Source: UBA1738 sp045538755
GTDB lineage: Bacteria > Bacillota > Clostridia > UBA1381
Direction of reading: 5' to 3'
Length of the DNA stretch: 64,000 nucleotides
Assembly (NCBI GenBank): GCA_045538755.1
Contig: JAZQEC010000005.1
Coordinates: 1 to 64,000 of the forward strand
Shown here: piece by piece, positions 1 to 8,718 of the stretch
Layout of the letters: every line of letters starts with the position of its first letter
Position numbering within the stretch: the first letter of the stretch is position 1
Notes under the pieces: model-generated
Databases searched by the model: none
Seen by the model: only the letters and a program-made list of their open reading frames with translations
Told to the model about the DNA's origin: nothing
Program-made: the position numbers and the translations under genes

Positions 1-831
1 AATGTTGAAATTTACAGCACCAATCTCACCTATACAATCATAACTGATATAATATCCCCGACGATCCTCTCCAAATCCGTCAATAGGTAATGCTTTTGAA
101 CCGTTTATTGTGACAGAGTAATCCTTGTTTGTATTGTCAAGCTTGTACCCGGCTTCAGGCTCAATAAATATGCTGAGTCCATATTCGTGACCGACCGTAA
201 AGGTTTCTCCCTTTTTCATATTATGATTTGAGGTTTCGTCATCCCATTCTATACCGTTAATAGCATTTTTATATACATCTTTAAGGTCAGGAATACGAGT
301 CATGAGTCTAACGCCCTCACCCGTAAGCTTTGCATCGTAGGATACAGTTTCGCCTGCCTTTGGTTTGGATATTTCTATTTCAACTTTACCAACCGGTTTT
401 GCCTTCTCAACCGCCGGAAATGTATAAGACACAACAACCATTGCCCATCGTTGATATTCATAAGCTTTTCCTGCTTCTGCAGTTTTTCCATTTATAGATG
501 CCTTTACATCTGTTGTTGTAGTAGTAGACTTAAATTCATATCCGTCATTTGCTTCAAGCCATACATTTACCGTATAGATATGTCCGTCTTCAAAAGTATC
601 ACCAGTCTCAAGAAATCTTTTGTCGGTTTCATCATACCATTCAGGCTGACTGAAAATCTTATATGGTTGACCGTTTGGAATATCTGCAAAACGGTCAAAT
701 TCTTCCCCATCAACTGGTGCATCAATATTAAGCACTGTAACCACAAGAATTTCATCTGATGCAAATGCGGTCATTGGTACTAATGACAAAACCATTATTA
801 AGCTTAATAAAACACTCAAGAATTTTTTCAT
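1..831 (-). CDS. secreted protein with two repeated beta-type modules, 3' end beyond the window
   Basis: The frame starts with ATG at 831 and stays open for 277 codons to base 1, so the C-terminus is missing. The first 26 residues form a signal peptide (MKK, hydrophobic core, cleavage near AFA-S). Two modules of roughly 120 residues follow. They share the pattern W-x-D-E-T, then G-x-T-F-x-x-G-H-x-Y, then a GY segment and an I/V-N-G turn, so they look like duplicated extracellular beta domains. The start overlaps the stop of the preceding gene by 4 bases (ATGA), which makes it the last visible member of the long minus-strand operon. I do not recognise a named family. An exported or wall-associated role is inferred from the signal peptide only. 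Confidence 0.8.
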   Translation of the reverse strand, partial: MKKFLSVLLSLIMVLSLVPMTAFASDEILVVTVLNIDAPVDGEEFDRFADIPNGQPYKIFSQPEWYDETDKRFLETGDTFEDGHIYTVNVWLEANDGYEFKSTTTTTDVKASINGKTAEAGKAYEYQRWAMVVVSYTFPAVEKAKPVGKVEIEISKPKAGETVSYDAKLTGEGVRLMTRIPDLKDVYKNAINGIEWDDETSNHNMKKGETFTVGHEYGLSIFIEPEAGYKLDNTNKDYSVTINGSKALPIDGFGEDRRGYYISYDCIGEIGAVNFNI

Positions 832-1100
832 TCTTGTAATCCCTCCTCATTTCTTTTGTACTTTACAAGAGTTCCAAAGCTGTCCTCTATCAGCAATACA
901 TCTTCTGTGGCAGTATATTTGAATGTGCTTGACATCAAATCACCTGAAAAATGAATTATTACACTATCTCCGTTATCTCTATATGTAAATTCTTTTTTTG
1001 CTTCAAAAAAGGAATAGAATCCCTTCCCGTCATGCAGAAAATTATATGCACAAAAGGACAGCTCTGCGCTTACCCAACATCCGATAAGTTTATTTTCCAT
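828..1100 (-). CDS. small protein, possibly lipocalin-like, unknown function
   Basis: This 90-residue protein has no signal peptide or membrane segment. The ATG at 1100 was preferred over an in-frame TTG at 1112, which would overlap the previous gene. The alternation of short polar turns and beta-type strands (GCWVSAELSF, FTYRDNG, VLLIEDSFG) resembles small lipocalin-like domains, but that is an impression and not an identification. It sits 2 bases after its upstream neighbour and overlaps the next start by 4 bases, so it is translationally coupled inside the operon. Confidence 0.65.
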   Translation of the reverse strand: MENKLIGCWVSAELSFCAYNFLHDGKGFYSFFEAKKEFTYRDNGDSVIIHFSGDLMSSTFKYTATEDVLLIEDSFGTLVKYKRNEEGLQE

Positions 1101-1102
1101 AG

Positions 1103-1702
1103 CTATGCCCAAGGATCGGCTTCTTTTGGAAGTCTGATTTCAGAAAGGCATTGAATATCGTTCAAAAACCATTGTCCTGTTGAAGGCTTCTGACGAAGCT
1201 TTACAGAACGCATATTGTCAGCACCGCCACTTTTAACCCAAAGGGTTGCCCAATTTTCATTATCAAAGGAATACGGATTTTCATATATTGCTATTGTCAT
1301 AGGTTGAGATGGAGTATAACCGTTGTCAGGCGTTGCACCGTCAAAATATGAAAATGGTATATATTCTTTTTCATAAAGTCTGTCTTTATAAAACTGCTTT
1401 TCATAAGGACTTACGCTTTCGGGACCTTTGAGAAAGTCAAGTATTTCCATAACGCTGTCGGGATTATCTTTATACAAGCACAATGCAAGTATGGTAAGTG
1501 CTGCAGTTTTGAAAGGGGTATCAAGTGTTGCTTCAGGAAGAGCCTGAAGCTCACTTAAATTTTGTGGAACAGCAGTAAAGCTAAAGCGTTCCGATCTGTT
1601 TTTGCCCTTACCAATAGAATTTACTGCATTGGTAATCGTCTTTGAAGCCTCTCTTTTTATTGTGCTTTCAGCTATATTTTTTAAAGAATCGAAAATGCCC
1701 AT
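1103..1702 (-). CDS. cytoplasmic hypothetical protein
   Basis: This is a 199-residue protein of unknown family. The start MGIFDSL at 1702 is favoured because an AAGGAG ribosome binding site lies 10 bases upstream, inside the end of the preceding gene. A longer reading from 1723 would put that site inside the coding sequence. The N-terminus (about residues 1-45) is amphipathic and Lys/Ser rich. The centre is alpha-helical (ALTILALCLYKDNPDSVMEIL), and the C-terminal half is richer in beta strands (IAIYENPYSF, WATLWVKSGG). No signal peptide or cysteine motif is present. Its position links it to the SPFH/zinc-ribbon operon. Confidence 0.65.
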   Translation of the reverse strand: MGIFDSLKNIAESTIKREASKTITNAVNSIGKGKNRSERFSFTAVPQNLSELQALPEATLDTPFKTAALTILALCLYKDNPDSVMEILDFLKGPESVSPYEKQFYKDRLYEKEYIPFSYFDGATPDNGYTPSQPMTIAIYENPYSFDNENWATLWVKSGGADNMRSVKLRQKPSTGQWFLNDIQCLSEIRLPKEADPWA

Positions 1703-1709
1703 AACTTTC

Positions 1710-2165
1710 TCACTCCTTTTCATATCGCATTGTCATAAATGTGAATAGTCCGTTTTCATCCATAGCCTTTGCCCAAGTATCCGTATCCTCACCAAATGCT
1801 TCGCCTTCAATACCGGAATCAAACCACAGTTCTCCGTTTCTTTCTTCCCAATCAGAACATCTCATACAAATCATTCCGGGGCGAAGTTCTTTTTCTCCGT
1901 CGCTTTCCAATTCAGCAAGATAACTTTCATATTCTTCTTTTGGAATAGGAATAAGCATCAAGAGCTTTCCGTTATCGCAAATTTCAATTAACGAACTTGT
2001 AATTTGCTTTCTTTCACGCATTTCATCGGCAACTGCATCTTCATCTGTTTCATCAATATAAGGCATAGGAGAATTCAGATATTCTTCTGCGCTCAAATAT
2101 ATAAGTTCGCCTGACTCGTTTATTACGCCGATAGAATGAAATCGCCATTTACCAATATAGTTCAT
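1710..2165 (-). CDS. hypothetical acidic protein
   Basis: This is a 151-residue protein of unknown family. The start MNYIGKW at 2165 is supported by GGAGG 6 bases upstream; a longer reading from 2204 overlaps the SPFH gene. The protein is acidic in the middle (DETDEDAVADEM, ELESDGEKE). It opens with IGKWRFHSIGV and ends in a strand-turn pattern, which suggests a small beta-rich fold. It lies 16 bases after the SPFH gene and 7 bases before the next start, so co-expression is likely. Confidence 0.65.
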   Translation of the reverse strand: MNYIGKWRFHSIGVINESGELIYLSAEEYLNSPMPYIDETDEDAVADEMRERKQITSSLIEICDNGKLLMLIPIPKEEYESYLAELESDGEKELRPGMICMRCSDWEERNGELWFDSGIEGEAFGEDTDTWAKAMDENGLFTFMTMRYEKE

Positions 2166-2181
2166 AATGGCACCTCCAATA

Positions 2182-3507
2182 TTACTGCTTATCGCTTTCA
2201 TCAAAAATATCTCCGCACTCAGGGCAGAACTTCGGAGGATTCATAGGATCTTCAGGAGTCCAGCCGCATTTGTCGCATCTGTATAAAGGAGCTCCTTCAG
2301 GCTTCTTACTTCCGCAGTTTTGACAGAATTTACCCTGATTTACTGTGCCGCAAGAACAGGTCCAGCCGGATGGTGCAGGCTGAGGTTTGCCGCAGTTCTG
2401 ACAGAACTTCCCGCTGTTTTCTGTTCCGCATTCGCATTTCCATCCGCCTTGCGTGGATGCGCTGCCGCCAACAGGCTGATTAACCATTGTATCCTGACTT
2501 GTATTTGCTCCCTGCATGAAGTTTGCCATTGAGCCCATCATATTACCTGCCATACCCATACCCATAAAGCCTGCCATTGCACCATTTTCATTTGCAGCGG
2601 CAGTATTCATAGCCTGAGCTGTTGCACCTGCCATATGTCCGCGGAGCATATTTGCATCTCTGCCCATAGCAGCACTTCTCTGGTACTCGGTAATTCTTGC
2701 TTCATCTTCTTCTGTTGCATTAACAGAAGATACGCCAAACTCTACGATTTCAACACCTCGTCTGTCTCTCCACTTAGAAGATAAAAGCTCATTGAGTTCA
2801 TCTGCAAGCTGCATTGTATATGCAGGGATCGCACCGTAGTAAATGTTGTTCTGCGAAATCTTGAACATTGCAGGCTGAAGCGCTGTTAAAAGTTCGCTCT
2901 TTAACTGCCCGTCAATTTCATCTCTTGTAAATGCGTTTTCTACATTCGCACATACATTGGTATAGAAAAGCATGGGGTTTGTAATTCTGTAAGAATATTC
3001 GCCGTGACAGCGGATTTTAATATCAAGAGGAAAGCCAATAGCCTGATCCATAATTCTGAAAGGAATAGGAGAAGGAGTGCCATACTTATTTCCCATAATT
3101 TCCTTTGTGTTAAAATAATACACTCTCTGGTCCTTTGCAGGTTCGCCGCCAAAGGTGAAACGCTTGCCAACCTCAGAGAAGCTCTTTTTGATATTTTCGC
3201 CTAATGAACCATAGAAAAGGCTTGGTTCCGTGCCTGTGTCATACACGAATTCGCCCGGCTCTGCACAAAGTTCTACAACCTTTCCCGATTCTACAATCAT
3301 CATACACTGTCCGTCGTTGACATTGATGATAGAACCGTTTGAAATAATATTGTCAGTTCCTTTTTTGTTGGAAGAACGACCGCCTGCTTTTTTCTCACCT
3401 TTTACAACAAGGGTGTCGCTATCCATGCTCTCACAGTAAAAATAATCTCTCCAGGAGTCAGCGAGTACTCCGCCAAGTGCTCCAATTCCTGCTTTTAATA
3501 ATCCCAT
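2182..3507 (-). CDS. SPFH-domain protein with three C-terminal zinc ribbons (YdjI-like)
   Basis: This 441-residue protein belongs to the SPFH/virion-core-like family that includes Bacillus YdjI. The SPFH region covers about residues 20-285 and is followed by a helical, Met/Ala/Gly-rich linker (about 290-350). Three zinc ribbons then occur at about 354-379, 380-407 and 408-441. The first two have the form CxCGTxNxGKFCQNCG, and the third is CDKCG...CPECG. YdjI-type proteins act at the membrane in stress adaptation and help place PspA. No PspA is visible here, so the partner is unknown. A GGAG site precedes the ATG, and the gene begins 3 bases after the lipoprotein gene. Confidence 0.85.
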   Translation of the reverse strand: MGLLKAGIGALGGVLADSWRDYFYCESMDSDTLVVKGEKKAGGRSSNKKGTDNIISNGSIINVNDGQCMMIVESGKVVELCAEPGEFVYDTGTEPSLFYGSLGENIKKSFSEVGKRFTFGGEPAKDQRVYYFNTKEIMGNKYGTPSPIPFRIMDQAIGFPLDIKIRCHGEYSYRITNPMLFYTNVCANVENAFTRDEIDGQLKSELLTALQPAMFKISQNNIYYGAIPAYTMQLADELNELLSSKWRDRRGVEIVEFGVSSVNATEEDEARITEYQRSAAMGRDANMLRGHMAGATAQAMNTAAANENGAMAGFMGMGMAGNMMGSMANFMQGANTSQDTMVNQPVGGSASTQGGWKCECGTENSGKFCQNCGKPQPAPSGWTCSCGTVNQGKFCQNCGSKKPEGAPLYRCDKCGWTPEDPMNPPKFCPECGDIFDESDKQ

Positions 3508-3510
3508 AAT

Positions 3511-4101
3511 TTATTCTCCTTCCTGAACATATAAATTTTCATCCATTACTCCATAATCTGTTATATCCCACACATCGGGGTTTTTAATAAGCTTTCCGTC
3601 ACCGCCGATTTGAGGGCTGAATTTATGTCCGCTCAAATTCAGCTCTGTGCTGATTTCAATATTTGAATGTAAATCAGACAAGTTACATTTAACGGTAAAT
3701 GCTTCGCCGTTATATATGGTGTGGACTTCGCCTGTATCAAGATTTGTTATATCAACATCTTCTTTGTATCTCGGCACGATTAAGTACCATTCATCGCCCT
3801 CGTAATCAATGTGACCAATCTGCTCTATGGCAAAATCATCCAAGTCAGCAAAAATTCCTTCAATATATGTATGACGGAACTCCATTCTGTCACCATATCC
3901 TAAAAATGCCACCGCAAACATCGGCTGACCATCGTAATTATCAAAGTCGAATACATTTGCATATATACTTCTGTAATCCGAGTCCTTATATACCATACCT
4001 GTTTTGTCAAGCGGTTGTGGTTTTTCTGTTGCACACCCAAAGAGTGATGCCAGCATTGTGATAACAGTCATAAATTTCATAATATTTCTTACCATTCTCA
4101 T
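3511..4101 (-). CDS. lipoprotein, unknown function
   Basis: This 196-residue predicted lipoprotein has a charged N-terminus, a hydrophobic stretch and the lipobox LFGC with the modified cysteine at residue 23. The start at 4101 was chosen because GGGGTGA lies 4 bases upstream and overlaps the stop of the previous gene. Starting at 4140 would give an implausible N-terminus before the signal peptide. The mature part is Asp/Glu/Tyr rich with strand-like segments (FAVAFLGYGDRMEFRHTYI). It should sit on the outer face of the membrane. It is the fourth lipoprotein of the operon in reading order. Confidence 0.75.
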   Translation of the reverse strand: MRMVRNIMKFMTVITMLASLFGCATEKPQPLDKTGMVYKDSDYRSIYANVFDFDNYDGQPMFAVAFLGYGDRMEFRHTYIEGIFADLDDFAIEQIGHIDYEGDEWYLIVPRYKEDVDITNLDTGEVHTIYNGEAFTVKCNLSDLHSNIEISTELNLSGHKFSPQIGGDGKLIKNPDVWDITDYGVMDENLYVQEGE

Positions 4102-4105
4102 AAAA

Positions 4106-5638
4106 TCACCCCGCATATAATAATTCTTCAAAGCATTCATCTTCAGGAATACCGTTTACTTTTCTCGGCCAATCGGAAACATCAATATTAAGCCTTACAA
4201 CTGAGCCGTTTTCTGTTTTTAAATCAACGAAAGTTTTTCCGTCTGTCTGATATGGTGTGAGTGATGTGCCAATAGGAAGCTCTGTTTTTTCCATTTCAGG
4301 CAGAAGCTCTACATTAAGAGGTATTGCTGTTTTTACATCATGACCGTAATTGAAGGTGTAGGCTTTATCTGTCATTTCTGGTTTTCCATCTGTTTCGCTT
4401 AGTTTATATGTTGCTGTAGCTCCACGGGTTCCCAATATTTCAAACCTTGTTTCAAGCCTTAAAAATTTAGGATTATTAAAGGCTTGCTTATACACTGTAC
4501 CATCTTCAAAGCCTTCCTCTATATACTCATAATCAACTTCAGTACCATAAAGCTCCTGTGTCATTTTTGGAGTATCGCCATTTATGTCCCATGTACAGAA
4601 CATATGGTAGTCATTGTCTGAGAACGAATCTGAATAAATATAATTTTTATCACCGATATGTGCTAAATAAACATCAAAATCGTAAGCATAGTTGATTTCA
4701 TCGGTATAAGTTTTTCCGTTTACCGTAACCGACAGCATATTGTATGAGCCATATTGGTCTAATGAAGTATCTATTTCTATGTAGTCTTTTTCCTCATCGT
4801 TTCCGTTTAAGTCAAAATCAATCTTTTGACGCATCGGAAGCATCAAGCAAAAGTTTCCGGAAGGTGCCTTTGTATATTCTTCATTGAAAATATAAGGTTC
4901 TTCATCAAAATAGATTTTCACAGAAAGAGGGCCTGCTGCATAGGCGGCTATATCATAAGGACTAAACCAGAATGTAATGCCCTGATAATCAAGCGTCCAA
5001 TTGTAATCTTCAGGAGAATACTCGTTAAAAATCGTCCATAACTGATTTTCACCGAAATTCAGATAATCGTATTTTGTGTTCAGTTCACTTTCCAGAACAT
5101 CAGGCAAACCCTTAATACTTGGCATAACATCGGTCAATATTAGTTTTTCGCCCGTTTTTGGATTAAAATTAGATGTTATGTAATGATAATCGGGGTGTAC
5201 GCCACCGGAATGTACGAATACCTCCTCTACATAGCTTACAATCTTTGTGTCGGCTCTTTGTAAATATACTTCTGACACTCCTTCAAGATAAAGAGGATTG
5301 TATTTATCACCCTCTAAATCCTTGGCAGCGCCCGAGAGTTCATACATCAATGCTTTTGCATCATTTAATGCTTCATCATTAATCTTATCAAAGGTCTTTT
5401 TAAACTCGGGGAATTTCTTCTCGTCATTTTCTGAAAGCTTCAGTTTGTCCCATGATACATTTGCAATAACATTGTTCTCATTCCATTCCTCGATGTTTTT
5501 ATCACCAAGCATTACTGAAATGAAGGATATTTCTCCCTTAGGAATTTCATTTACAATGTTGTTTGGTGCTTTTTTACAAGAGCAAAAGGAAAGCAAGATG
5601 CAAACCACCATTCCTATACATACGAATCTTTTTGTCAT
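4106..5638 (-). CDS. large lipoprotein with DUF4163/DUF3298 (RsiV-like) domain
   Basis: This 510-residue lipoprotein has the signal MTKRFVCIGM... and a lipidation cysteine in FCSC at residue 21. Residues of about 60-265 carry the DUF4163/DUF3298 pattern, including VEEVFVHSGGVHPDYHY and NPKTGEKLILTDV. This is the extracellular fold also found in the lysozyme-sensing anti-sigma factor RsiV. There is no cytoplasmic anti-sigma domain, so this is not RsiV itself. The remaining 240 residues have no family I recognise. The start at 5638 follows AAAGGAGG; the alternative at 5677 would place a basic tail before the signal peptide. Confidence 0.75.
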   Translation of the reverse strand: MTKRFVCIGMVVCILLSFCSCKKAPNNIVNEIPKGEISFISVMLGDKNIEEWNENNVIANVSWDKLKLSENDEKKFPEFKKTFDKINDEALNDAKALMYELSGAAKDLEGDKYNPLYLEGVSEVYLQRADTKIVSYVEEVFVHSGGVHPDYHYITSNFNPKTGEKLILTDVMPSIKGLPDVLESELNTKYDYLNFGENQLWTIFNEYSPEDYNWTLDYQGITFWFSPYDIAAYAAGPLSVKIYFDEEPYIFNEEYTKAPSGNFCLMLPMRQKIDFDLNGNDEEKDYIEIDTSLDQYGSYNMLSVTVNGKTYTDEINYAYDFDVYLAHIGDKNYIYSDSFSDNDYHMFCTWDINGDTPKMTQELYGTEVDYEYIEEGFEDGTVYKQAFNNPKFLRLETRFEILGTRGATATYKLSETDGKPEMTDKAYTFNYGHDVKTAIPLNVELLPEMEKTELPIGTSLTPYQTDGKTFVDLKTENGSVVRLNIDVSDWPRKVNGIPEDECFEELLYAG

Positions 5639-5666
5639 AAAAGTCCTCCTTTCTCGCGAAGAAAGT

Positions 5667-5715
5667 CTTCTTCTCAAAGCCCTTCAACCTCATATCGAAG
5701 GGTTTTGAGAAGAAG
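5667..5715. other. strong 19-bp hairpin between two operon genes
   Basis: The arms 5667-5685 and 5697-5715 pair over 19 bases with one G-T wobble and a short loop. No T-run follows on the minus strand, so it is unlikely to be a simple terminator. It sits between two lipoprotein genes in a 114-base gap that also contains two smaller hairpins. A processing or mRNA-stability element is a reasonable inference. Confidence 0.6.
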
Positions 5716-5752
5716 GGAACACTCGGGTTCCCTTCCGCACATTTTAAGACTT

Positions 5753-6364
5753 TTAAGAAGCAAAAATCTGTGTGAACAAATCTTTTATGTAGTCATCTGA
5801 AAGCTCTTCATCAGAAGGAGTAATTTTCAGACCAAAAAGCCCGCTGTCTTCTGTGCCTTTGTATTCAAATCCTACGAAGCATGCCTTGTATTCTTCTTCG
5901 TCATCTACCTCTTTATAAGTATATCTTATGAGTTTTACAGGCTTTCCTTCAAAATCAATGCCAAGGTCAGTTGATTCCTGTTCATAGAATGTATAATCAT
6001 CAGATGCCGCACCATCAAAATAATACTCTACAAATGGCTCGTTACTGCTGATTCCCTCAAAATGCTTATATCCCATAATTTCTGCATCCCAGGAATAATC
6101 GTCAGCAAGCATGATTACAATGTCGCCTGCATCTTCGGCATCCTCTGCATCAACTGAAAAGAATGCACCATCAGGCTTATGCAGTGTAATCTTTGTTTCG
6201 TCATCACCGTAGGTCATATTGATTTTGTCTACTACTTCTTCGGATTCATCGAGTTCTTCCGAATAACCTGAATTGTCTGTTTCGTCTGAAATTTCTGCAT
6301 TGTTACATCCAACAAGTGCAAAAATCATAATTCCTGCCAATAATAATGCTAATAATTTTTTCAT
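5753..6364 (-). CDS. acidic lipoprotein
   Basis: This 203-residue predicted lipoprotein has an N-terminal signal (MKKLLALLLAGIMIFALVGC) with lipobox LVGC and Cys20. A very acidic linker (residues 22-48) precedes a beta-rich domain of about 150 residues with Tyr/Phe-rich strands (FVEYYFDGAASDDYTFYEQ). The second domain resembles the neighbouring lipoprotein at 6384-6947 in size and strand spacing, so the two may be diverged duplicates. It has no enzymatic motif. Confidence 0.75.
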   Translation of the reverse strand: MKKLLALLLAGIMIFALVGCNNAEISDETDNSGYSEELDESEEVVDKINMTYGDDETKITLHKPDGAFFSVDAEDAEDAGDIVIMLADDYSWDAEIMGYKHFEGISSNEPFVEYYFDGAASDDYTFYEQESTDLGIDFEGKPVKLIRYTYKEVDDEEEYKACFVGFEYKGTEDSGLFGLKITPSDEELSDDYIKDLFTQIFAS

Positions 6365-6383
6365 TTTAATCTGTCTCCTTTAA

Positions 6384-6947
6384 TTATTTTTCTGTTTTTT
6401 CTTCCTCTTCAGGATATTCAACTACACCGCGATATTCAAAGGAGTCAACAATTTTCTTGATATCCTCATCTTCGTACTGAGCTTTGTCCTCAGGAGTACC
6501 ATCCTTGCTGTAATCAATAGTTTCTGTATTAATTACAAGGTATCTGTCAGTTGTTTCTGAAACTTCTTCTAAATGCACATAAATACAGTATCCACCAAAG
6601 TCGTCAAAGCCATAGCAATCATATCCATTGAGTTTAAACTCTTCGTATGTTTCTTCGTTTTCTTTTGCATACTCTTTGTTTGCATCAAAGGTTGTGTCCT
6701 CAAAAATTGCAGGACAAATTGCTATATTTTTTGACTCGTATTTCATATCTATCCAGTTTGGATATTCTTCGTCGCCCTCTAAAGTAATGCCCGCATCTTC
6801 AGGATAATAAAAATCTACTGCGAGTTTTACATTGTCGCCCTCCCATGTATCTTCATAAAGTGTAATCTTTTCACCTTTATTACCGCCACATGCTGCCAGT
6901 GATAAAACCAACGTAAGTGCCAAAACAACAGATAATAATTTCTTCAT
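6384..6947 (-). CDS. acidic lipoprotein
   Basis: This 187-residue predicted lipoprotein carries the lipobox LAAC with Cys20. Its mature domain is rich in Glu, Asp and Tyr (YPEDAGITLEGDEEYPNWID, YDCYGFDDFGGYCIYVHLEE) and ends in a highly charged tail (EEEEKTEK). No catalytic motif is visible. It follows the DUF4428 gene by 36 bases and precedes another lipoprotein by 19 bases, so a shared extracellular role is likely. Confidence 0.75.
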   Translation of the reverse strand: MKKLLSVVLALTLVLSLAACGGNKGEKITLYEDTWEGDNVKLAVDFYYPEDAGITLEGDEEYPNWIDMKYESKNIAICPAIFEDTTFDANKEYAKENEETYEEFKLNGYDCYGFDDFGGYCIYVHLEEVSETTDRYLVINTETIDYSKDGTPEDKAQYEDEDIKKIVDSFEYRGVVEYPEEEEKTEK

Positions 6948-6983
6948 GATATAATTCCTCCTTAAATTTAATATTTTGATAAT

Positions 6984-7862
6984 TTACTGAATTTTTGCTT
7001 CCGCGCTATCAGCCGCTCTTGTGTACGCTGCAAGCCCACCGGTTTGTGCATCGTCAATAGCGTTCATATTTTCCATAATTTCGGCTTTCTTTTCGTCAGT
7101 TATTTCGCCGCCATTCTTTGCAACCTTTACAGCATCAAATGCAGTTTTGGTAAAGGCAACTGCAGCTTTTAGATCACGCTTTTCCTGTTTTGACATACCA
7201 AAGCTGAACAAGCCCTTACTTTCTACACCAAAGATGTAATCAAAGTGATGGATTGCATTTTCTGCATATTTAAGATAATTTTCTTTTTCTCTGTCGTTAG
7301 TTGCAAAGCACACCTTAATTTCTTCTGTGATGTACGGGTGAGCACGGAGGCCTTTTTGCATTTTCGTGGTGTCGTCAAGTGCACCGACAAGTCTTATGAT
7401 AATACCGCCCTCGTGGAATACTTTCGGTTTACCGGCTTCTTCAGGCTCAGCTTCTTCGTAATACGGCTCATAGCTTGCCACCTGGTCATAGCGGAATAAT
7501 TCCTTTGGATAGTTTTCCTTGTTGTCTCTGGAACCGTCTATAATACGGAACATTCCAAAATCATCAAAGAACTCAATACCCTGTCTTTGTGTTGCTGACG
7601 GATAAGACTCGTGTTTTTGGACATTCGGCAGAATTACTTCTTTGTAAATTCTGTCAGAGCGTTTCATATACTCCATATGTCCTTCGAGCTCCGGCTTTGT
7701 AAATCTGCTTTTTCTGATAAAGTTTGAGCACATATCATCGCATTTTGAGCAGATATACTCATCACCCTTAATTTTTGTGCGGCTCATCATACCGCATTCG
7801 CCTCCGCAAAATGCACAGGTCTTTTTACCAAAAATGTTTTTAAAGAAATCGCCTAATCCCAT
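6984..7862 (-). CDS. DUF4428 zinc-binding domain protein
   Basis: This is a 292-residue cytoplasmic protein. An N-terminal treble-type zinc site is formed by Cys16, Cys19 and Cys23 with Cys38, Cys41 and Cys45 (CAFCGGECG...CSKCDDMC), which matches the DUF4428 domain. The middle (about 90-210) is a beta-rich domain found with DUF4428 in Firmicutes proteins. The C-terminal 70 residues are helical and Ala/Lys rich. The biochemical function is not known. Its place between TPM and lipoprotein genes ties it to the envelope module. Confidence 0.75.
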   Translation of the reverse strand: MGLGDFFKNIFGKKTCAFCGGECGMMSRTKIKGDEYICSKCDDMCSNFIRKSRFTKPELEGHMEYMKRSDRIYKEVILPNVQKHESYPSATQRQGIEFFDDFGMFRIIDGSRDNKENYPKELFRYDQVASYEPYYEEAEPEEAGKPKVFHEGGIIIRLVGALDDTTKMQKGLRAHPYITEEIKVCFATNDREKENYLKYAENAIHHFDYIFGVESKGLFSFGMSKQEKRDLKAAVAFTKTAFDAVKVAKNGGEITDEKKAEIMENMNAIDDAQTGGLAAYTRAADSAEAKIQ

Positions 7863-7922
7863 AATCTTTGCCTCCTTAAATATTATTGTTTATATATGTT
7901 AATTTCAATTAACATCTTTTAA

Positions 7923-8702
7923 TTAAAAGCTTCCGCCTCGTCCGCCGTGCGTTCTGCCGGAGGATGAAGTATGTGTGCCTGAACTTGATTTTGGTCTTTC
8001 TGTTTTCGTAATCCTTGAATACAGGAATAAATCTCTTGATATGTCAATTCTCATACTTCCGGGCTTTATGTAATTTGCGGCATAATCATTTTCTACCGCT
8101 GTTTTCATTTTTTTGAGTTTTCTTTTCATCATCCAAAATGCTATCAGAAGCGGTGCAATAAGGCATACTATAATGACGCCAAACAGATATTTCATACTGT
8201 ATTGCTTTTCGTTGTAAGGCTTGCCGTCCTTTGCCATTTGGAGGAGTTCATCTGTGGTTTCTATATATTCTTCAAACGCTTCATAATAATCGTTTCCCGA
8301 AAGATGCGGCACAACCTTGCTCTCCAAATATGCAAGTCCGTTTGCATTGAAATACTTTAATCCTTTGCCGTGAGTGGTGAAGTGATATTCACGGGTGTCC
8401 GAGCAGATATAAAGCATAATTCCGTCATCATTTTCGCCTGCACCGTAGCCTTGATAATCGTAAATATCGTCTGCGGATTCCTCAGCTGTGCTTGATGTCA
8501 TATCGCTTTGGGTATAAATTGCAACCTCAAAATCATATTTTTCTCTGACCTTATCAAGCTCTTTTGAAAGGGAAGCAAGCTCTGATTGCATCAAATATCC
8601 TGCTTCATCCACAATTGAAGGATTTTCAAATGATGCATATACGGGCAAAAACAGAGTGAGTAAGAGTAGAGTAAGTAAAACACAAGAAAGTAATTTTTTC
8701 AT
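7923..8702 (-). CDS. TPM-domain membrane protein (YdjH-like)
   Basis: This 259-residue protein has a signal peptide (1-24), an extracellular TPM domain (about 26-150), one membrane segment (171-192) and a basic cytoplasmic tail ending in a Ser/Gly/Thr-rich stretch (THGGRGGSF). The TPM core is visible in IVDEAGYL and DDGIMLYIC. TPM proteins such as Bacillus YdjH work with zinc-ribbon membrane partners in envelope stress. The start at 8702 follows GGGGGGTGG; the longer reading from 8741 overlaps the upstream gene. Confidence 0.85.
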   Translation of the reverse strand: MKKLLSCVLLTLLLLTLFLPVYASFENPSIVDEAGYLMQSELASLSKELDKVREKYDFEVAIYTQSDMTSSTAEESADDIYDYQGYGAGENDDGIMLYICSDTREYHFTTHGKGLKYFNANGLAYLESKVVPHLSGNDYYEAFEEYIETTDELLQMAKDGKPYNEKQYSMKYLFGVIIVCLIAPLLIAFWMMKRKLKKMKTAVENDYAANYIKPGSMRIDISRDLFLYSRITKTERPKSSSGTHTSSSGRTHGGRGGSF

Positions 8703-8718
8703 ATATCGACCACCCCCC

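Noticed and set aside
451..759. 102-codon plus-strand ORF
   Set aside because: It is antisense to the secreted protein at 1-831, has no ribosome site, and encodes Cys/Ile-rich low-complexity residues.
4106..5638. RsiV anti-sigma factor
   Set aside because: The protein is a lipoprotein with no cytoplasmic anti-sigma domain, and no sigma-V gene is adjacent.
5667..5715. Rho-independent terminator within the operon
   Set aside because: The stem is strong, but neither strand has a T-run after it in the direction of transcription.
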